Below are positions 1 through 8,357 of a stretch of DNA of 64,000 nucleotides, piece after piece; positions within the stretch are counted from its first letter, which is position 1; each line of letters begins with the position of its first letter. Both the position numbers and the translations under genes were made by a program. Location: assembly GCF_025144145.1 (NCBI RefSeq), contig NZ_CP083546.1, positions 3,692,001 through 3,756,000 of the forward strand, given 5' to 3'. Below the pieces are notes generated by a model. That model saw only the letters and a program-made list of their open reading frames with translations, was not told the DNA's origin and searched no databases. This DNA comes from Leisingera sp. M658 (GTDB taxonomy: Bacteria > Pseudomonadota > Alphaproteobacteria > Rhodobacterales > Rhodobacteraceae).

Positions 1-108
1 CGTGCCCGTGCCCGCCTGGCAGAGCTGATGGAACTGGATGAAGAAAGCAAAATGGAACTGACTGATACGGTCACGGCTGGGATCGTCGCCCAGCAAAGCG
101 CCGCATGA
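1..108 (+). CDS. EcfG-like sigma factor, C-terminal fragment
   Basis: The window opens inside a gene whose last 35 codons read in frame to a TGA at 106-108. The tail (LTDTVTAGIVAQQ) closely resembles the end of the complete EcfG-type sigma factor at 5225-5773 (LTDSVTAGILSK), and the preceding RARARLAEL matches the end of a sigma-4 helix-turn-helix. I therefore read it as a second ECF sigma factor of the general stress response. Its stop overlaps the start of the histidine kinase by four bases (ATGA), so the two are translationally coupled. The conserved regions 2 and 4 lie outside the window. Confidence 0.75.
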   Translation, partial: RARARLAELMELDEESKMELTDTVTAGIVAQQSAA

Positions 109-1877
109 TCAATGTCCCGCGGCTGCAGGCCGGCAGCCTGCTGGTACGCCTGGCCGCGCTGATGACATTTGCGCTGTTGCCGCTGGGCCTGATCGCTCTG
201 TACCAGACCAACGCCGTGGTGGCAGAAGCCAACCGGCTGTCCCATGCGTCCTTGCTGGCACACACACAGCAGGCCGCCGCCAAGGAGCGTGAACTTTTGC
301 AACGGGCCGGCGGCGCCACAGAAGGGCTGGCCGCAGCCATCCTGCCAGTGTTCGGCAGTGGCGACCGCTGTGCAAACCTGATGAAGGCGTTCATCCAGGG
401 CCAGAACCCGTTCACTTTTGCCGCCTTCATCACGCCCGGCGGCTCGATGGAATGCACCTCGGACGGCAGCATCGGGGATGTCTCCGAGACATGGCTGTTT
501 CTCAAGGCCCGGAAGGCTGCTCGCCTCTCGTTTGCGGCGGGCCAGGATATACTGGGCGGAGGCGGCCCCCAGCTGGTGGCGACCAGCCCGGTGCAGCGCG
601 ACGGTATCCTGCTGGGCTACGTCTCCATCGCGGTTCCGCACCAGCTGACCAAATCACTGTCCGGTACCAAATGGGCCGAGCAGGGTATCCGTTTTGTCAC
701 CCTGGACGCGCAAGGGGAGATCCTGTCCGCAAGCGTTCCAGAGCAGCAAGCCGCACAGTCACTGCCGGTTTCGGTACCGCGCCGGGAACTGCTGCAGCGC
801 AGCGGCGACACATTTTTTGAAGACGCGCGCTCCGGCCAGGAACGTTTTTTCGCGGTGAGTGAAATTCTTCCCGGGCAAGTTTCCGTAGTCGGCAGCTGGC
901 CGGTGGAAAATGCCATGACCGTAAGCGCCAGCCCAACCTCCTGGATGACGCTCGCTTTCCCGGTCCTGATGTGGCTTGCCGGGATTTCCGTTGCTGTTCT
1001 CGGCCTGCAGCAAATGGTGATCCGCCATCTCAGCGCGTTGCGCAGGGCAATGCGCCGTTATGCGCTGGGAGAGCGGGATGACCCAAGCCTGAAACTCAGC
1101 AGCCCTCCGCGCGAGTTCGAGGAAGCCCGGCTGTCTTTTAACCGCATGGTGGCAATCCTCAGCGAAGCAGAGCGGCGGCGTGAACTTGACCTTGAGGAAA
1201 AGACCATGCTGCTGCGCGAGGTGCATCACCGGGTGAAAAACAACCTGCAACTGGTGGCCTCTATCATGAATATGCAGGGCCGGAACGCGCAGACCCCCGA
1301 AGCACGGCGGATGCTGGCACAGCTGCAGCGGCGGGTGCGCGGCCTGGCGACGATCCATCGCAGCCTGAACACCAACCCCGACGTTTCCACCGTGGACAGC
1401 CGGGAGCTGATCAATGAGCTGATCGCGGAGATCGGCACGATGAATGCAGGAACCGGACAGGATGTTGCGATCGAAACGAACCTTGCACAGATGCCGCTCA
1501 GCCAGGATCAGGGGGTAACCTTGTCGATGCTTGTCTCAGAGGCGATGACCAATGCGGTCAAATACATCGGTGTGCCCGACGGGGGACGGCCGGAAATCAG
1601 CGTCAGTTTGCGCGAAACAGCCAAAAATTGGCTGGAGCTGGAATTGACCAACACCAAAGGGCAGCCTCTGCTGGATCCGGCGGAGGAATTCGGCGGAACT
1701 GGCATCGGAACACGGCTGATGGCTGCGTTTGCGACTCAGCTTGACGGCGAAGCCGCCACGCATGAAACAGAGCACAGTTTTACTTACCGGCTGGGCTTTC
1801 CCGCCGTAGCAGGGGCCGTACCACCGGCAGCGCCGATGCCGGAACAGGAGCAAGATGCAGCAGAACCCGCCGCCTGA
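105..1877 (+). CDS. HisKA_2-family sensor histidine kinase
   Basis: This 590-aa membrane sensor kinase has a transmembrane helix at about residues 15-37, an extracytoplasmic sensor region of about 240 residues and a second helix at about 281-302. A HAMP-like linker follows, then the H-box EVHHRVKNNLQL with the likely phospho-acceptor His375, an N-box (SEAMTNAVKY, about 479-488) and a glycine-rich ATP lid (GGTGIGT). The HRVKNNLQ H-box is typical of HisKA_2/HWE kinases, which in alphaproteobacteria commonly feed the PhyR-NepR-EcfG cascade. The gene overlaps the upstream sigma factor gene by 4 nt and the downstream phospholipase gene by 23 nt. A role as a stress sensor is inferred from context; the signal is unknown. 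Confidence 0.9.
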   Translation: MINVPRLQAGSLLVRLAALMTFALLPLGLIALYQTNAVVAEANRLSHASLLAHTQQAAAKERELLQRAGGATEGLAAAILPVFGSGDRCANLMKAFIQGQNPFTFAAFITPGGSMECTSDGSIGDVSETWLFLKARKAARLSFAAGQDILGGGGPQLVATSPVQRDGILLGYVSIAVPHQLTKSLSGTKWAEQGIRFVTLDAQGEILSASVPEQQAAQSLPVSVPRRELLQRSGDTFFEDARSGQERFFAVSEILPGQVSVVGSWPVENAMTVSASPTSWMTLAFPVLMWLAGISVAVLGLQQMVIRHLSALRRAMRRYALGERDDPSLKLSSPPREFEEARLSFNRMVAILSEAERRRELDLEEKTMLLREVHHRVKNNLQLVASIMNMQGRNAQTPEARRMLAQLQRRVRGLATIHRSLNTNPDVSTVDSRELINELIAEIGTMNAGTGQDVAIETNLAQMPLSQDQGVTLSMLVSEAMTNAVKYIGVPDGGRPEISVSLRETAKNWLELELTNTKGQPLLDPAEEFGGTGIGTRLMAAFATQLDGEAATHETEHSFTYRLGFPAVAGAVPPAAPMPEQEQDAAEPAA

Positions 1878-3339
1878 ACTCCGCCGCGGGGATTTTCAAG
1901 TTCTGATCACCGCAGAACAGGCCTGGCCCGCTTTTGAGCGCGCAGTCCTGAATGCCCGGAGCGAAATCACCGCCAGCTTCCGCCTGTTCGATTTCGCCAA
2001 CCGCCTGCTGAGCCCCGAAGCGCTGGAAACCGGGGAAACCTGGGCCGATCTGATTGCTGACGCTTTACAGCGCGGGGTCCGGGTCCGGCTGGTTGTAAGC
2101 GACTTTGATCCTGTCATGGCCGCGCCGCTGCATGCCGCCGCACAAGACACGTTAAAACAGGCGCAAGAGATCGCGGCCGGGCTTGCACCGGATCAGGCTG
2201 CGCGGCTATCGGTCTCGGCCGTTCTGCATCCGGCGCGGGCGGGGCTGTTGCCGCGGCTTGCCTTTTCTCCGTTTGTTATGCGCAAACTGCGCAAGCTGCC
2301 GCAGCGGTTGCGGCCTGCAGCGGCCAGCCGTCAGGGGGTGCCGCAGCTTTACCCGGTTTCGCAGCACCAGAAAGTCGCGGTGATCGACCGTGAGGTTCTG
2401 TATATCGGCGGGCTGGATCTGAACCGGCGCCGTTATGACACGCAGGAGCATGACCAGCCGGCGCATGAAACATGGGCCGATGTGCAGCTGATGCTGCGCG
2501 GCCCCGAAGCCGAAGAGGCTGCAAGCCATCTGGAGCGCTTTCAGGACGAAATCGCCCTGCGCAAGCAACCGCCCGATGGCAAGCATATCCGCCGCACGCT
2601 GTCTGCACCGCGTCGCGCTGGTTTCTGGGCCTTGTCACCAAGGACGGTCCTGAAGGAGATTGAGGAGGACCACCTGGAGGCCTTCAAACAGGCCCGGCAG
2701 CTGATCTATCTGGAAACCCAATACCTGCGTTCCAGCGTTATTGCGCGCGGGCTGGCCGATGCCGCACGCCGCAACCCGGACCTGTCGCTGATCCTGATCC
2801 TTCCCGCGCTGCCCGAGGAAGTCGCCTTTGATGAAAGCCGCGGATTGGACGCGCGCTATGGCATGGCGCTGCAGGCCGAAGCACTGCAGGAGATTAGCGC
2901 CGCCTTCGGTGCGCGCGCCTGCATTGCCAGCCCGGTGCAGCGGCGCATGGCAGCCCGCGAAGCGCCTTCGGTGCTGGCGGGATCTCCGATGATCTACCTG
3001 CACAGCAAGGTTCTGCTCACTGACCAGGATTTCGCCATGGTGGGTTCAGCCAATCTGAACGGGCGCTCAATGCGATGGGATACTGAGGCAGCGCTGCGGA
3101 TCACGCAGCAAGACAGGATCAGGACGCTGTGGCATGCGCTGACGCGGCACTGGTGGCAAGAAGAATTGCCGGCTGAAGCACTGGATCCGGCCCGTGCAGC
3201 CGCTTGGTGGCAGAACGAAATCCGCCGCAACAAACTGCGCCGCCCCGAGGCGCGCCGCGGACTTTTGGTTCCGCATGACCCCGATAGGATGTCGGAACTG
3301 CGGCAACCCTTGCCGGGGGCGACTGAAGACATCGTCTGA
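1855..3339 (+). CDS. phospholipase D family protein
   Basis: This 494-aa protein has two HKD motifs. The first is HxKxxxxD at His171, Lys173 and Asp178, followed by YIGGLDL. The second is at His383, Lys385 and Asp390, followed by MVGSANLNGRS. Paired HKD motifs define the phospholipase D/cardiolipin synthase superfamily, which catalyses transphosphatidylation or phosphodiester hydrolysis. No signal peptide or transmembrane segment is evident. The start lies inside the kinase gene, so the two are co-transcribed. With a stress kinase upstream, a role in phospholipid remodelling under stress is plausible, but the substrate cannot be read from sequence. Confidence 0.88.
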   Translation: MQQNPPPELRRGDFQVLITAEQAWPAFERAVLNARSEITASFRLFDFANRLLSPEALETGETWADLIADALQRGVRVRLVVSDFDPVMAAPLHAAAQDTLKQAQEIAAGLAPDQAARLSVSAVLHPARAGLLPRLAFSPFVMRKLRKLPQRLRPAAASRQGVPQLYPVSQHQKVAVIDREVLYIGGLDLNRRRYDTQEHDQPAHETWADVQLMLRGPEAEEAASHLERFQDEIALRKQPPDGKHIRRTLSAPRRAGFWALSPRTVLKEIEEDHLEAFKQARQLIYLETQYLRSSVIARGLADAARRNPDLSLILILPALPEEVAFDESRGLDARYGMALQAEALQEISAAFGARACIASPVQRRMAAREAPSVLAGSPMIYLHSKVLLTDQDFAMVGSANLNGRSMRWDTEAALRITQQDRIRTLWHALTRHWWQEELPAEALDPARAAAWWQNEIRRNKLRRPEARRGLLVPHDPDRMSELRQPLPGATEDIV

Positions 3340-3388
3340 ACCGCCGCCAGTCCCGTTGCCTGGCGCTTCAACACAACCGGCGCAAAAA

Positions 3389-3415
3389 GGCCCGGCGCCG
3401 ATAAGCCGCCGGGCC
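3389..3415 (-). terminator. Rho-independent terminator for the minus-strand small genes
   Basis: A 9-bp perfect GC-rich stem (GGCCCGGCG/CGCCGGGCC) with a 9-nt loop is followed on the minus strand by TTTTTGCG. It sits just past the stop of the small lipoprotein gene at 3445. Confidence 0.75.
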
Positions 3416-3444
3416 AATAGACATCCAGGAAGTTCAGCAGCTCT

Positions 3445-3570
3445 CTACTGTGCTTCTTGGGATTCTTCGGTGATTTCGTTGCCCAGGTTCGACACGTCCC
3501 TGCCAAAGCCTTCGGTGGTTTCACAGGCGGCCAAGCCGGCCAGTGCGAATAGTGCGAGAACGATGCGCAT
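3445..3570 (-). CDS. entericidin-like small lipoprotein
   Basis: This 41-aa ORF starts at ATG 3570. It is a short hydrophobic signal (MRIVLALFALAGLAAC) ending in a lipobox (LAAC, Cys16), followed by ETTEGFGRDVSNLGNEI, which matches entericidin A/B-type lipoproteins. Such proteins are tiny outer-envelope lipoproteins often induced by stress. It lies 10 nt behind the 162-aa secreted protein gene, ahead of a clear terminator, so the two probably form one transcript from the EcfG-type promoter at 4118-4143. Confidence 0.8.
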   Translation of the reverse strand: MRIVLALFALAGLAACETTEGFGRDVSNLGNEITEESQEAQ

Positions 3571-3580
3571 AGTGTTTTCC

Positions 3581-4069
3581 TTACTTCAGTTTCGACGCAA
3601 CGTTGCCTGCAAAGGCATCAATGATGGCGGTGTAAAACACCTCGCTGTCTACAGCGACGGCGGCCGGGTCAGTGCCTTCGGGGTAATATGTGCTCAGCTG
3701 GTCAGCTGAAACGGTCAGATCGTAACGCATATCCTTGGATGCGTCGGGCATATCGATGTCCACATCGCCTTTCAGCATCCATTCTCCAACGCCCAGCGCC
3801 TGTTCGAAATTGCTGGCCAGCATGACGGAGTCGATCTCGACATGGATTTCCGCCGCCTCTTCAGCATCTTTATCCGCGATTTGGCCGACAAGGCGCTCAG
3901 CCAGGGCGGTTTCCAAGTCTGTTTCCAGGCTGGTCCAGACTGCCGCTGCCGGGTAATTCTCGATCGCGCTCAGGTCTGCCGTCACGTCAATTTCGGAGAC
4001 TTTTGAGCCGGCTGCAGCTGCCGTCGCCATAGCCGTAACAAGGGCGGTGGTGCGGATCAGATGAGTCAT
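3581..4069 (-). CDS. secreted protein of unknown function
   Basis: This 162-aa protein begins with a probable Sec signal peptide (MTHLIRTTALVTAMATAAAAG). The mature part is acidic with alternating hydrophobic beta-like strands (EIDVTADLSAIENYPAAAVW, EIHVEIDSVML, KGDVDIDM). I do not recognise the family. An EcfG-type promoter (-35 GGAAC, 17-nt spacer, -10 CGTT) lies 49-74 nt upstream, and an entericidin-like lipoprotein gene follows directly. A periplasmic or envelope role in stress is an inference from this context. Confidence 0.7.
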   Translation of the reverse strand: MTHLIRTTALVTAMATAAAAGSKVSEIDVTADLSAIENYPAAAVWTSLETDLETALAERLVGQIADKDAEEAAEIHVEIDSVMLASNFEQALGVGEWMLKGDVDIDMPDASKDMRYDLTVSADQLSTYYPEGTDPAAVAVDSEVFYTAIIDAFAGNVASKLK

Positions 4070-4117
4070 GTTTTAAGCTCCTTGCGTTTCTGCCCCTTCT
4101 TGGGGATGCACCGAAGC

Positions 4118-4143
4118 AACGCGCGGGCTTCTTGAAAGGTTCC
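4118..4143 (-). promoter_or_regulatory. EcfG-type promoter for the 162-aa secreted gene
   Basis: Read on the minus strand: GGAAC (4143-4139), 17-nt spacer, CGTT (4121-4118). This matches the alphaproteobacterial general stress response consensus GGAAC-N16/17-CGTT and lies upstream of the gene starting at 4069. Confidence 0.75.
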
Positions 4144-4306
4144 TAAATTGGATGGAGAAATTTTTGAAAGGATCGGATTCCCGCAAGTATTCCCCTAAGG
4201 ATCAGCCCTTAAGCGCAGGAAACTGAGGACGGATGCAAGCGCTTGCTCGCGCAGAGAGGCATTCGAACTGGCGCCGGGCAGCGCGCCCGCAAAGGAGCCA
4301 GGCCAG

Positions 4307-4331
4307 GGAACCCAGTGCCGTTTCAGGCGTT
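4307..4331 (+). promoter_or_regulatory. EcfG-type promoter for mgtC-like gene
   Basis: GGAAC at 4307-4311, 16-nt spacer, CGTT at 4328-4331, about 60 nt before the MgtC-like start codon. Confidence 0.7.
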
Positions 4332-4391
4332 TGCCAGTCATGCCTGTGCAGCTGCGCGGGGAACAGGAGTGATGTCGGGAGGATCGGCTGA

Positions 4392-4886
4392 ATGGACATA
4401 TTCGCAGGCGTAGGAAGCCTTTCAACACAGCTGGACTGGGCCTTACGGCTGGACTGGGCATTGCGACTGGCCGTTGCCTTGGCAGGCGGTGCGCTGCTGG
4501 GGCTGGACCGGGAGTTGCGCCACCGCCGGGTTGGCATCCGCACCTACATGATGGTTTCGCTTGGTGCGGCCGCTTTTGTTATCTTGGGTCTGGAATTCGG
4601 CCGTCAGATGCAGGCCGAGGGCCTGTCTTCCGATCCGACCCGCGTGGCCCAGGGGCTGATGGGCGCTATAGGCTTTATTGGCGCGGGGGCGATCATCAAA
4701 GGTGACAAGCGGGTCGGCGGCATCACCACGGCAGCCAGCATTTGGGTTGCCGGAGCGGTTGGAATGGCGGCGGGCCTCGGCTTCACTGTGATGGCTTTTC
4801 TCACGGCGGGGCTGGCGGCCGTGCTTCTGTCGGTCAGCCGTTTAATGACACACCGTGGCGCAGATGACCGGCCTGACATCAAATGA
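4392..4886 (+). CDS. MgtC/SapB family membrane protein
   Basis: This 164-aa protein has about four to five transmembrane helices and the MgtC signatures: DRELRHRRVGIRTYMMVSLG after the first helix, then GFIGAGAIIKGD and GGITTAASIWVAGAVGMAAG. MgtC-family proteins are inner-membrane factors linked to magnesium limitation, acid and membrane-potential stress. It lacks the extra C-terminal ACT-like domain of longer MgtC proteins. A good EcfG-type promoter precedes it, and the nepR-ecfG pair follows about 170 nt downstream on the same strand. Confidence 0.9.
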   Translation: MDIFAGVGSLSTQLDWALRLDWALRLAVALAGGALLGLDRELRHRRVGIRTYMMVSLGAAAFVILGLEFGRQMQAEGLSSDPTRVAQGLMGAIGFIGAGAIIKGDKRVGGITTAASIWVAGAVGMAAGLGFTVMAFLTAGLAAVLLSVSRLMTHRGADDRPDIK

Positions 4887-5004
4887 CGTCCCTGGGGAGT
4901 TTCTGGCTGCGAGCAGGCAGGCAAGCTAGCGTAAACGCGGCTATTGATATCAGCGGCGGCCAGAGTGCTCGTCCAGCCAACGCCTGTTTTATACGGCACC
5001 GGCA

Positions 5005-5029
5005 GGAACCATTCCCATCTTGACGCGTT
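5005..5029 (+). promoter_or_regulatory. EcfG-type promoter for nepR-ecfG
   Basis: GGAAC at 5005-5009, 16-nt spacer, CGTT at 5026-5029, about 30 nt before the nepR start. It implies that ecfG is autoregulated, as is usual for this circuit. Confidence 0.8.
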
Positions 5030-5060
5030 GGCTTCCGGTGAGCGTCGAGCAGAGGGAAGA

Positions 5061-5228
5061 ATGGCAAACCTAAAACACCAACAGCAAGTGCCCCGTGCTG
5101 CGGACCATATCGACCGCAATTTGAAGAAGGCCTTTGACGAACTGGCAGCGGAACCGCTGCCCGAGCGGTTCACCGATCTGCTTGAGCAGCTGCGCAAAGC
5201 TGAGCTTCATAAGAAGGACATCCAATGA
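5061..5228 (+). CDS. nepR: NepR anti-sigma factor
   Basis: This 55-aa protein carries the NepR core (KAFDELAAEPLPERFTDLLEQL, an FDxLxxExxPxRFxxLLxxL pattern at about residues 24-45). NepR binds and blocks EcfG until phosphorylated PhyR sequesters it. I chose ATG 5061, with AGAGGGAAG as ribosome binding site, because a further-upstream start would run through the -10 region of the promoter. The stop overlaps the ecfG start by four bases, the standard nepR-ecfG coupling. No phyR gene is visible in the window. Confidence 0.9.
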   Translation: MANLKHQQQVPRAADHIDRNLKKAFDELAAEPLPERFTDLLEQLRKAELHKKDIQ

Positions 5229-5773
5229 CAGCTGATCCGCGCGATGAGTTGACCGAGCATCTCGGCGCGCTGCGCGCCTTTGCGCTCAGTCTCACCCGGA
5301 ATTCCGCAACCGCCGATGATCTGGTGCAGGACACGCTGATTAAGGCTTGGACCAACATCGACAAGTTCAAAACCGGCACCAACATGCGGGCTTGGCTGTT
5401 TACCATTCTGCGCAATACTTTCTATTCGCTGCGCCGCAAGCGCAAGCGCGAGGTAGAAGATGCCGACGGATCGCTGGCTTTGGCACTGGCCTCCAAGCCC
5501 GATCACGACGGCCGCCTGAACATGCGCGACTTTATGCAGGCCTTCGATCAGCTGCCTGACACCCAGCGCGAAGCGCTGACCCTGGTGGGTGCAGGCGGAT
5601 TTTCCTATGAGGAAGCCGCCGAAACCTGCGGAGTCGCGGTCGGCACGATCAAAAGCCGCGTCGGGCGCGCCCGTGCATCCCTTGCGGATCTGCTGCACCT
5701 GAAAGATGACGAGGCACTGGAGCTGACCGACAGTGTAACAGCCGGGATTCTATCGAAGACCCCCGCTGCCTGA
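5225..5773 (+). CDS. ecfG: EcfG-type general stress response sigma factor
   Basis: This 182-aa ECF sigma factor has region 2 at about residues 14-75 (ATADDLVQDTLIKAW, WLFTILRNTFYS) and region 4 at about 105-150 (FDQLPDTQREALTLVGAGGFSYEEAAETCGVAVGTIKSRVGRAR). Together with the coupled upstream nepR this identifies the EcfG group. It should direct transcription from the GGAAC-N16/17-CGTT promoters scattered through the first 21 kb. The C-terminal tail resembles that of the partial sigma gene at 1-108, so the locus carries two related sigma factors. Confidence 0.93.
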   Translation: MTADPRDELTEHLGALRAFALSLTRNSATADDLVQDTLIKAWTNIDKFKTGTNMRAWLFTILRNTFYSLRRKRKREVEDADGSLALALASKPDHDGRLNMRDFMQAFDQLPDTQREALTLVGAGGFSYEEAAETCGVAVGTIKSRVGRARASLADLLHLKDDEALELTDSVTAGILSKTPAA

Positions 5774-6030
5774 ATGACCTGTGTGGATAGCGTCTGCATA
5801 GCAAGACATTTTTGAAAGTGATTTCGGCACTGGTCAGAAGCAGACGTGTGTCCGGCCTGTTTGCGCGGCGCACGCGGCCGCTGGCCTTGATGGTTTCCGC
5901 AACCCGAGTCCCAAACCGCTCTGCGGACATAAGGTGTCCCTGACATTCGACGGGGTGTCTCGGCCGACGGGCTGACTGTGTTCCATCATTTCAATGGTCT
6001 TGCTGTCTCGTGTGTTCTGTTTTCCTCAGG

Positions 6031-7050
6031 CTATGCGGTGTGCGGTCTATAATATTCGTTCTTGGTCAAGACCGCCCATGTGATCCTGGCTGTCCTGTTC
6101 GCCATTGCCACAGTGGCAAGGCGGACTGGTTTGCATTCAAGCAGAGCTTGCGCCCACGGGTCAACGCGTTCCGGATGTGTCTTCATCTGCCTCAGTCGCG
6201 AGGTCATTCCTGTGACCAGCAAACGCCTGATATACCGGTCCCCCATCTTTGAGATGCGTCCAAGCCTTTCCTTACCGCCACTTGATCGGTTGAGCGGTGT
6301 CAGGCCCAGCCAAGCCGCAAATTCGCGACCGTTCTTGAACTGGCTGGCGTCTCCGGCTGTTGCGACGATCGCCGACGCCGTCACTGGCCCGACACCGGGG
6401 ATTGTGCGTAGCAACATCACACGGGCGTCCTGCCTCGCTTGGAGGCGCATTCGCATTTCGTACCAACGGACACGAAGGTGCAGGGCAACAAGCTGATTGC
6501 TGAGGTTGCCGAGCACGTCAATAGCAACATCTGGAATGCCGGGGCTGTCTCCATCAAGCATACCCTTTGCGAACTTGACCGCGCTGCCGATCCCCTGCGC
6601 AATCACGACGCCGAACTCAGCCAACAGGCCGCGCAGCATATTGCTCAGCTGGGTTCTTTGCCGGACAAACAGATCGCGGGCGCGGTGGAGGAACAGGACA
6701 GCTTGTTGCTCTTCATACTTGATCGCGACAAAACGCATTGTTGGACGCGTCACAGCCTCGCAGATGGCAGCAGCATCAACGGCATCGGATTTGCCTCGCT
6801 TTACATAGGGCTTCACATACATTGCCGGGATCAGACGAACGTCGTGACCAAGCATCACAAGCTACCGCGCCCAGTAATGGCTGGAGCCACAGGCCTCCAT
6901 GCCAACAAGACACGGTGGAAGTTTCTCAGAGAATGCGAGCAACTGCGCGCGTCGCAGAGCTTGGTTGAAAGCAACGTCACCATTCTCTCTGATGCCGTGG
7001 ACCTGAAAGATGTTCTTGGCCAAATCGAGGCCGGCTGTAGTAACCTGCAT
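6031..7050 (-). pseudogene. IS110-family transposase with internal amber codon
   Basis: The reading frame starts at ATG 7050 (MQVTTAGLDLAKNIFQVHG) and runs about 339 codons, the usual IS110 length. A single in-frame TAG at 6864-6862 interrupts it after CGSSHYWAR. Both halves are in the same frame: the N-terminal DEDD catalytic part (GLDLAKN, DAVDAAAICEA) and the C-terminal helix-hairpin region (IPGVGPVTASAIVA, GGKERLGRISKMGDRYIR). The stop is a simple nonsense substitution, probably of a Glu or Gln codon. The element separates ecfG from the Crp/Fnr gene; IS110 elements lack clear terminal repeats, so its exact ends are not assigned. Confidence 0.88.
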
Positions 7051-7300
7051 TGGGTAGCTCCTCTCATAAGCAGTCGATAACAACTGCACTATGGCGCATT
7101 GCGACACCGGGTGGAGCAGGAGCTATCCACACCATCCGGTCTGTGTGTCACTCCTGCGCTGCTCCTGGCGGAGAGCGCGGGCTTGTCCCGCGTCTTTTTT
7201 CTTCCCAGAGGCCGGACCAACTGACAATAGTAGCGTAGGCGCATCCGCTGGGCATCTGCGCAGGCAGAACGGAGCCGCGCCTCTGCCGGTGAGGCTGGTC

Positions 7301-8026
7301 ATGACAACCAAATGCGAAAACTGCCCGCTGCGCAGGCAGTCCCTGTTCCTGGAATTCTCGCCGGAAGAGGCCGACTTCATGCAGCGCTTCAAGACTGGCG
7401 AAATGCAGGCAGGCCCCGGAACCCACCTGCTGACCCAGGGGGAAAAATCACCGCAATTGTTCACCGCCCTGTCTGGCATGGGGCTGAAGTACAAGATGCT
7501 CAGCGATGGCAGCCGCCAGGTGGTCGGCTTTGTGATGCCCGGGGATTTCCTGGGCCTGCAGGCCGGGGTGATGGGGGAAATGGGCCACTCGGTCGAGGCG
7601 GTGACGGATATGACGCTCTGCGTGTTCAACCGGGCCGGCATCTGGGATCTGTTTACCTCCCACCCCGAACGCGCCTTTGCTATTGCCCATCTGGCTGCGG
7701 TCGAGGAGCATTTCCTGGGTGATGCGCTGGCCGCAGTCGGGCAGCGCCCGGCCTATGAGAAGATCGCCTGGGCAATGGCCCGTTTCTTTCACCGCGCGGA
7801 AGGTACTGGTCAGGTTCGTAAGAATTCGGCGCCCCTTCCCTATACCCAGCAGGATTTTGCGGACGCTTTGGGCCTTTCTCTTGTCCACACCAACAAACAA
7901 CTTGCCGAATTGCGCAAGAATGGCGTCCTGAGCTGGCAGCAAGGTACGCTGACGATCCATGATATGGAAAAGCTGGAAAAGCTGGCGGGTGAGGAAAGCC
8001 ATGTCCGTGAACGCCCGCTGGTCTGA
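7301..8026 (+). CDS. Crp/Fnr-family transcriptional regulator
   Basis: This 241-aa protein has an N-terminal CxxCPLR motif, a cyclic-nucleotide-binding-like beta roll (about 25-140), a dimerisation helix and a C-terminal winged helix with recognition region QDFADALGLSLVHTNKQLAEL. ATG 7301 was chosen because it begins the conserved MTTKCENCPLR; the longer upstream frame would run into the IS110 remnant. It is a close paralogue of the regulator at 17407-18144, with identical blocks such as GMG, GDIAGLQ-like and ALGLSLVHTNK. The ligand is unknown. The IS110 insertion probably removed its native upstream region. Confidence 0.88.
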   Translation: MTTKCENCPLRRQSLFLEFSPEEADFMQRFKTGEMQAGPGTHLLTQGEKSPQLFTALSGMGLKYKMLSDGSRQVVGFVMPGDFLGLQAGVMGEMGHSVEAVTDMTLCVFNRAGIWDLFTSHPERAFAIAHLAAVEEHFLGDALAAVGQRPAYEKIAWAMARFFHRAEGTGQVRKNSAPLPYTQQDFADALGLSLVHTNKQLAELRKNGVLSWQQGTLTIHDMEKLEKLAGEESHVRERPLV

Positions 8027-8111
8027 TCCCTCGCATTGCCAGACTGGCGCCCCGCAGCGCCTTTGCGCAGGCGAAGGAGCCACAGAAATTTGCGTTCCGC
8101 GACTTTCTTGC

Positions 8112-8136
8112 GGAACCTTTCCGCGTGCGGTGCGTC
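8112..8136 (+). promoter_or_regulatory. near-consensus EcfG-type promoter
   Basis: GGAAC at 8112-8116, 16-nt spacer, CGTC at 8133-8136 (one mismatch to CGTT). No coding gene starts before the terminator at 8198-8238. Confidence 0.45.
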
Positions 8137-8142
8137 TTTCAA

Positions 8143-8238
8143 CTGTTAGCAGCCAGTAAACACTGCAGGACCCGTCCCCGATCTGGTCCATTCACTGGAC
8201 CCCTGCCTTTAATCCGGCTGGGGTCATTTTCTTTTTTT
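8143..8238 (+). ncRNA. candidate stress-induced small RNA
   Basis: About 95 nt lie between a near-consensus EcfG promoter and a strong terminator with no ORF. They contain a perfect 6-bp hairpin (GGTCCA/TGGACC, 8185-8201) that overlaps and would compete with the terminator stem, plus exposed C-rich runs (CCCGTCCCC). The 5' end is set from the promoter position and is approximate. The alternative is that this is simply the 3' untranslated region and terminator of the Crp/Fnr gene. Confidence 0.35.
8198..8238 (+). terminator. Rho-independent terminator
   Basis: A GACCCC/GGGGTC stem (8198-8203 and 8220-8225) is followed by a T-rich run to 8238. Confidence 0.75.
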
Positions 8239-8299
8239 ACTCAGCGCGTTGAGCCTTGAATCGACTTGCATTTTTCTGCTGTGCCGGGCGGCTTTTTAC

Positions 8300-8325
8300 G
8301 GAACCTTTCTGCCTGCGGGCGCGTT
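8300..8325 (+). promoter_or_regulatory. EcfG-type promoter for 82-aa gene
   Basis: GGAAC at 8300-8304, 17-nt spacer, CGTT at 8322-8325, followed 32 nt later by the GTG start at 8358. Confidence 0.8.
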
Positions 8326-8357
8326 AGCCGGATGAAGCAACCCGAAAGGACAGTATC

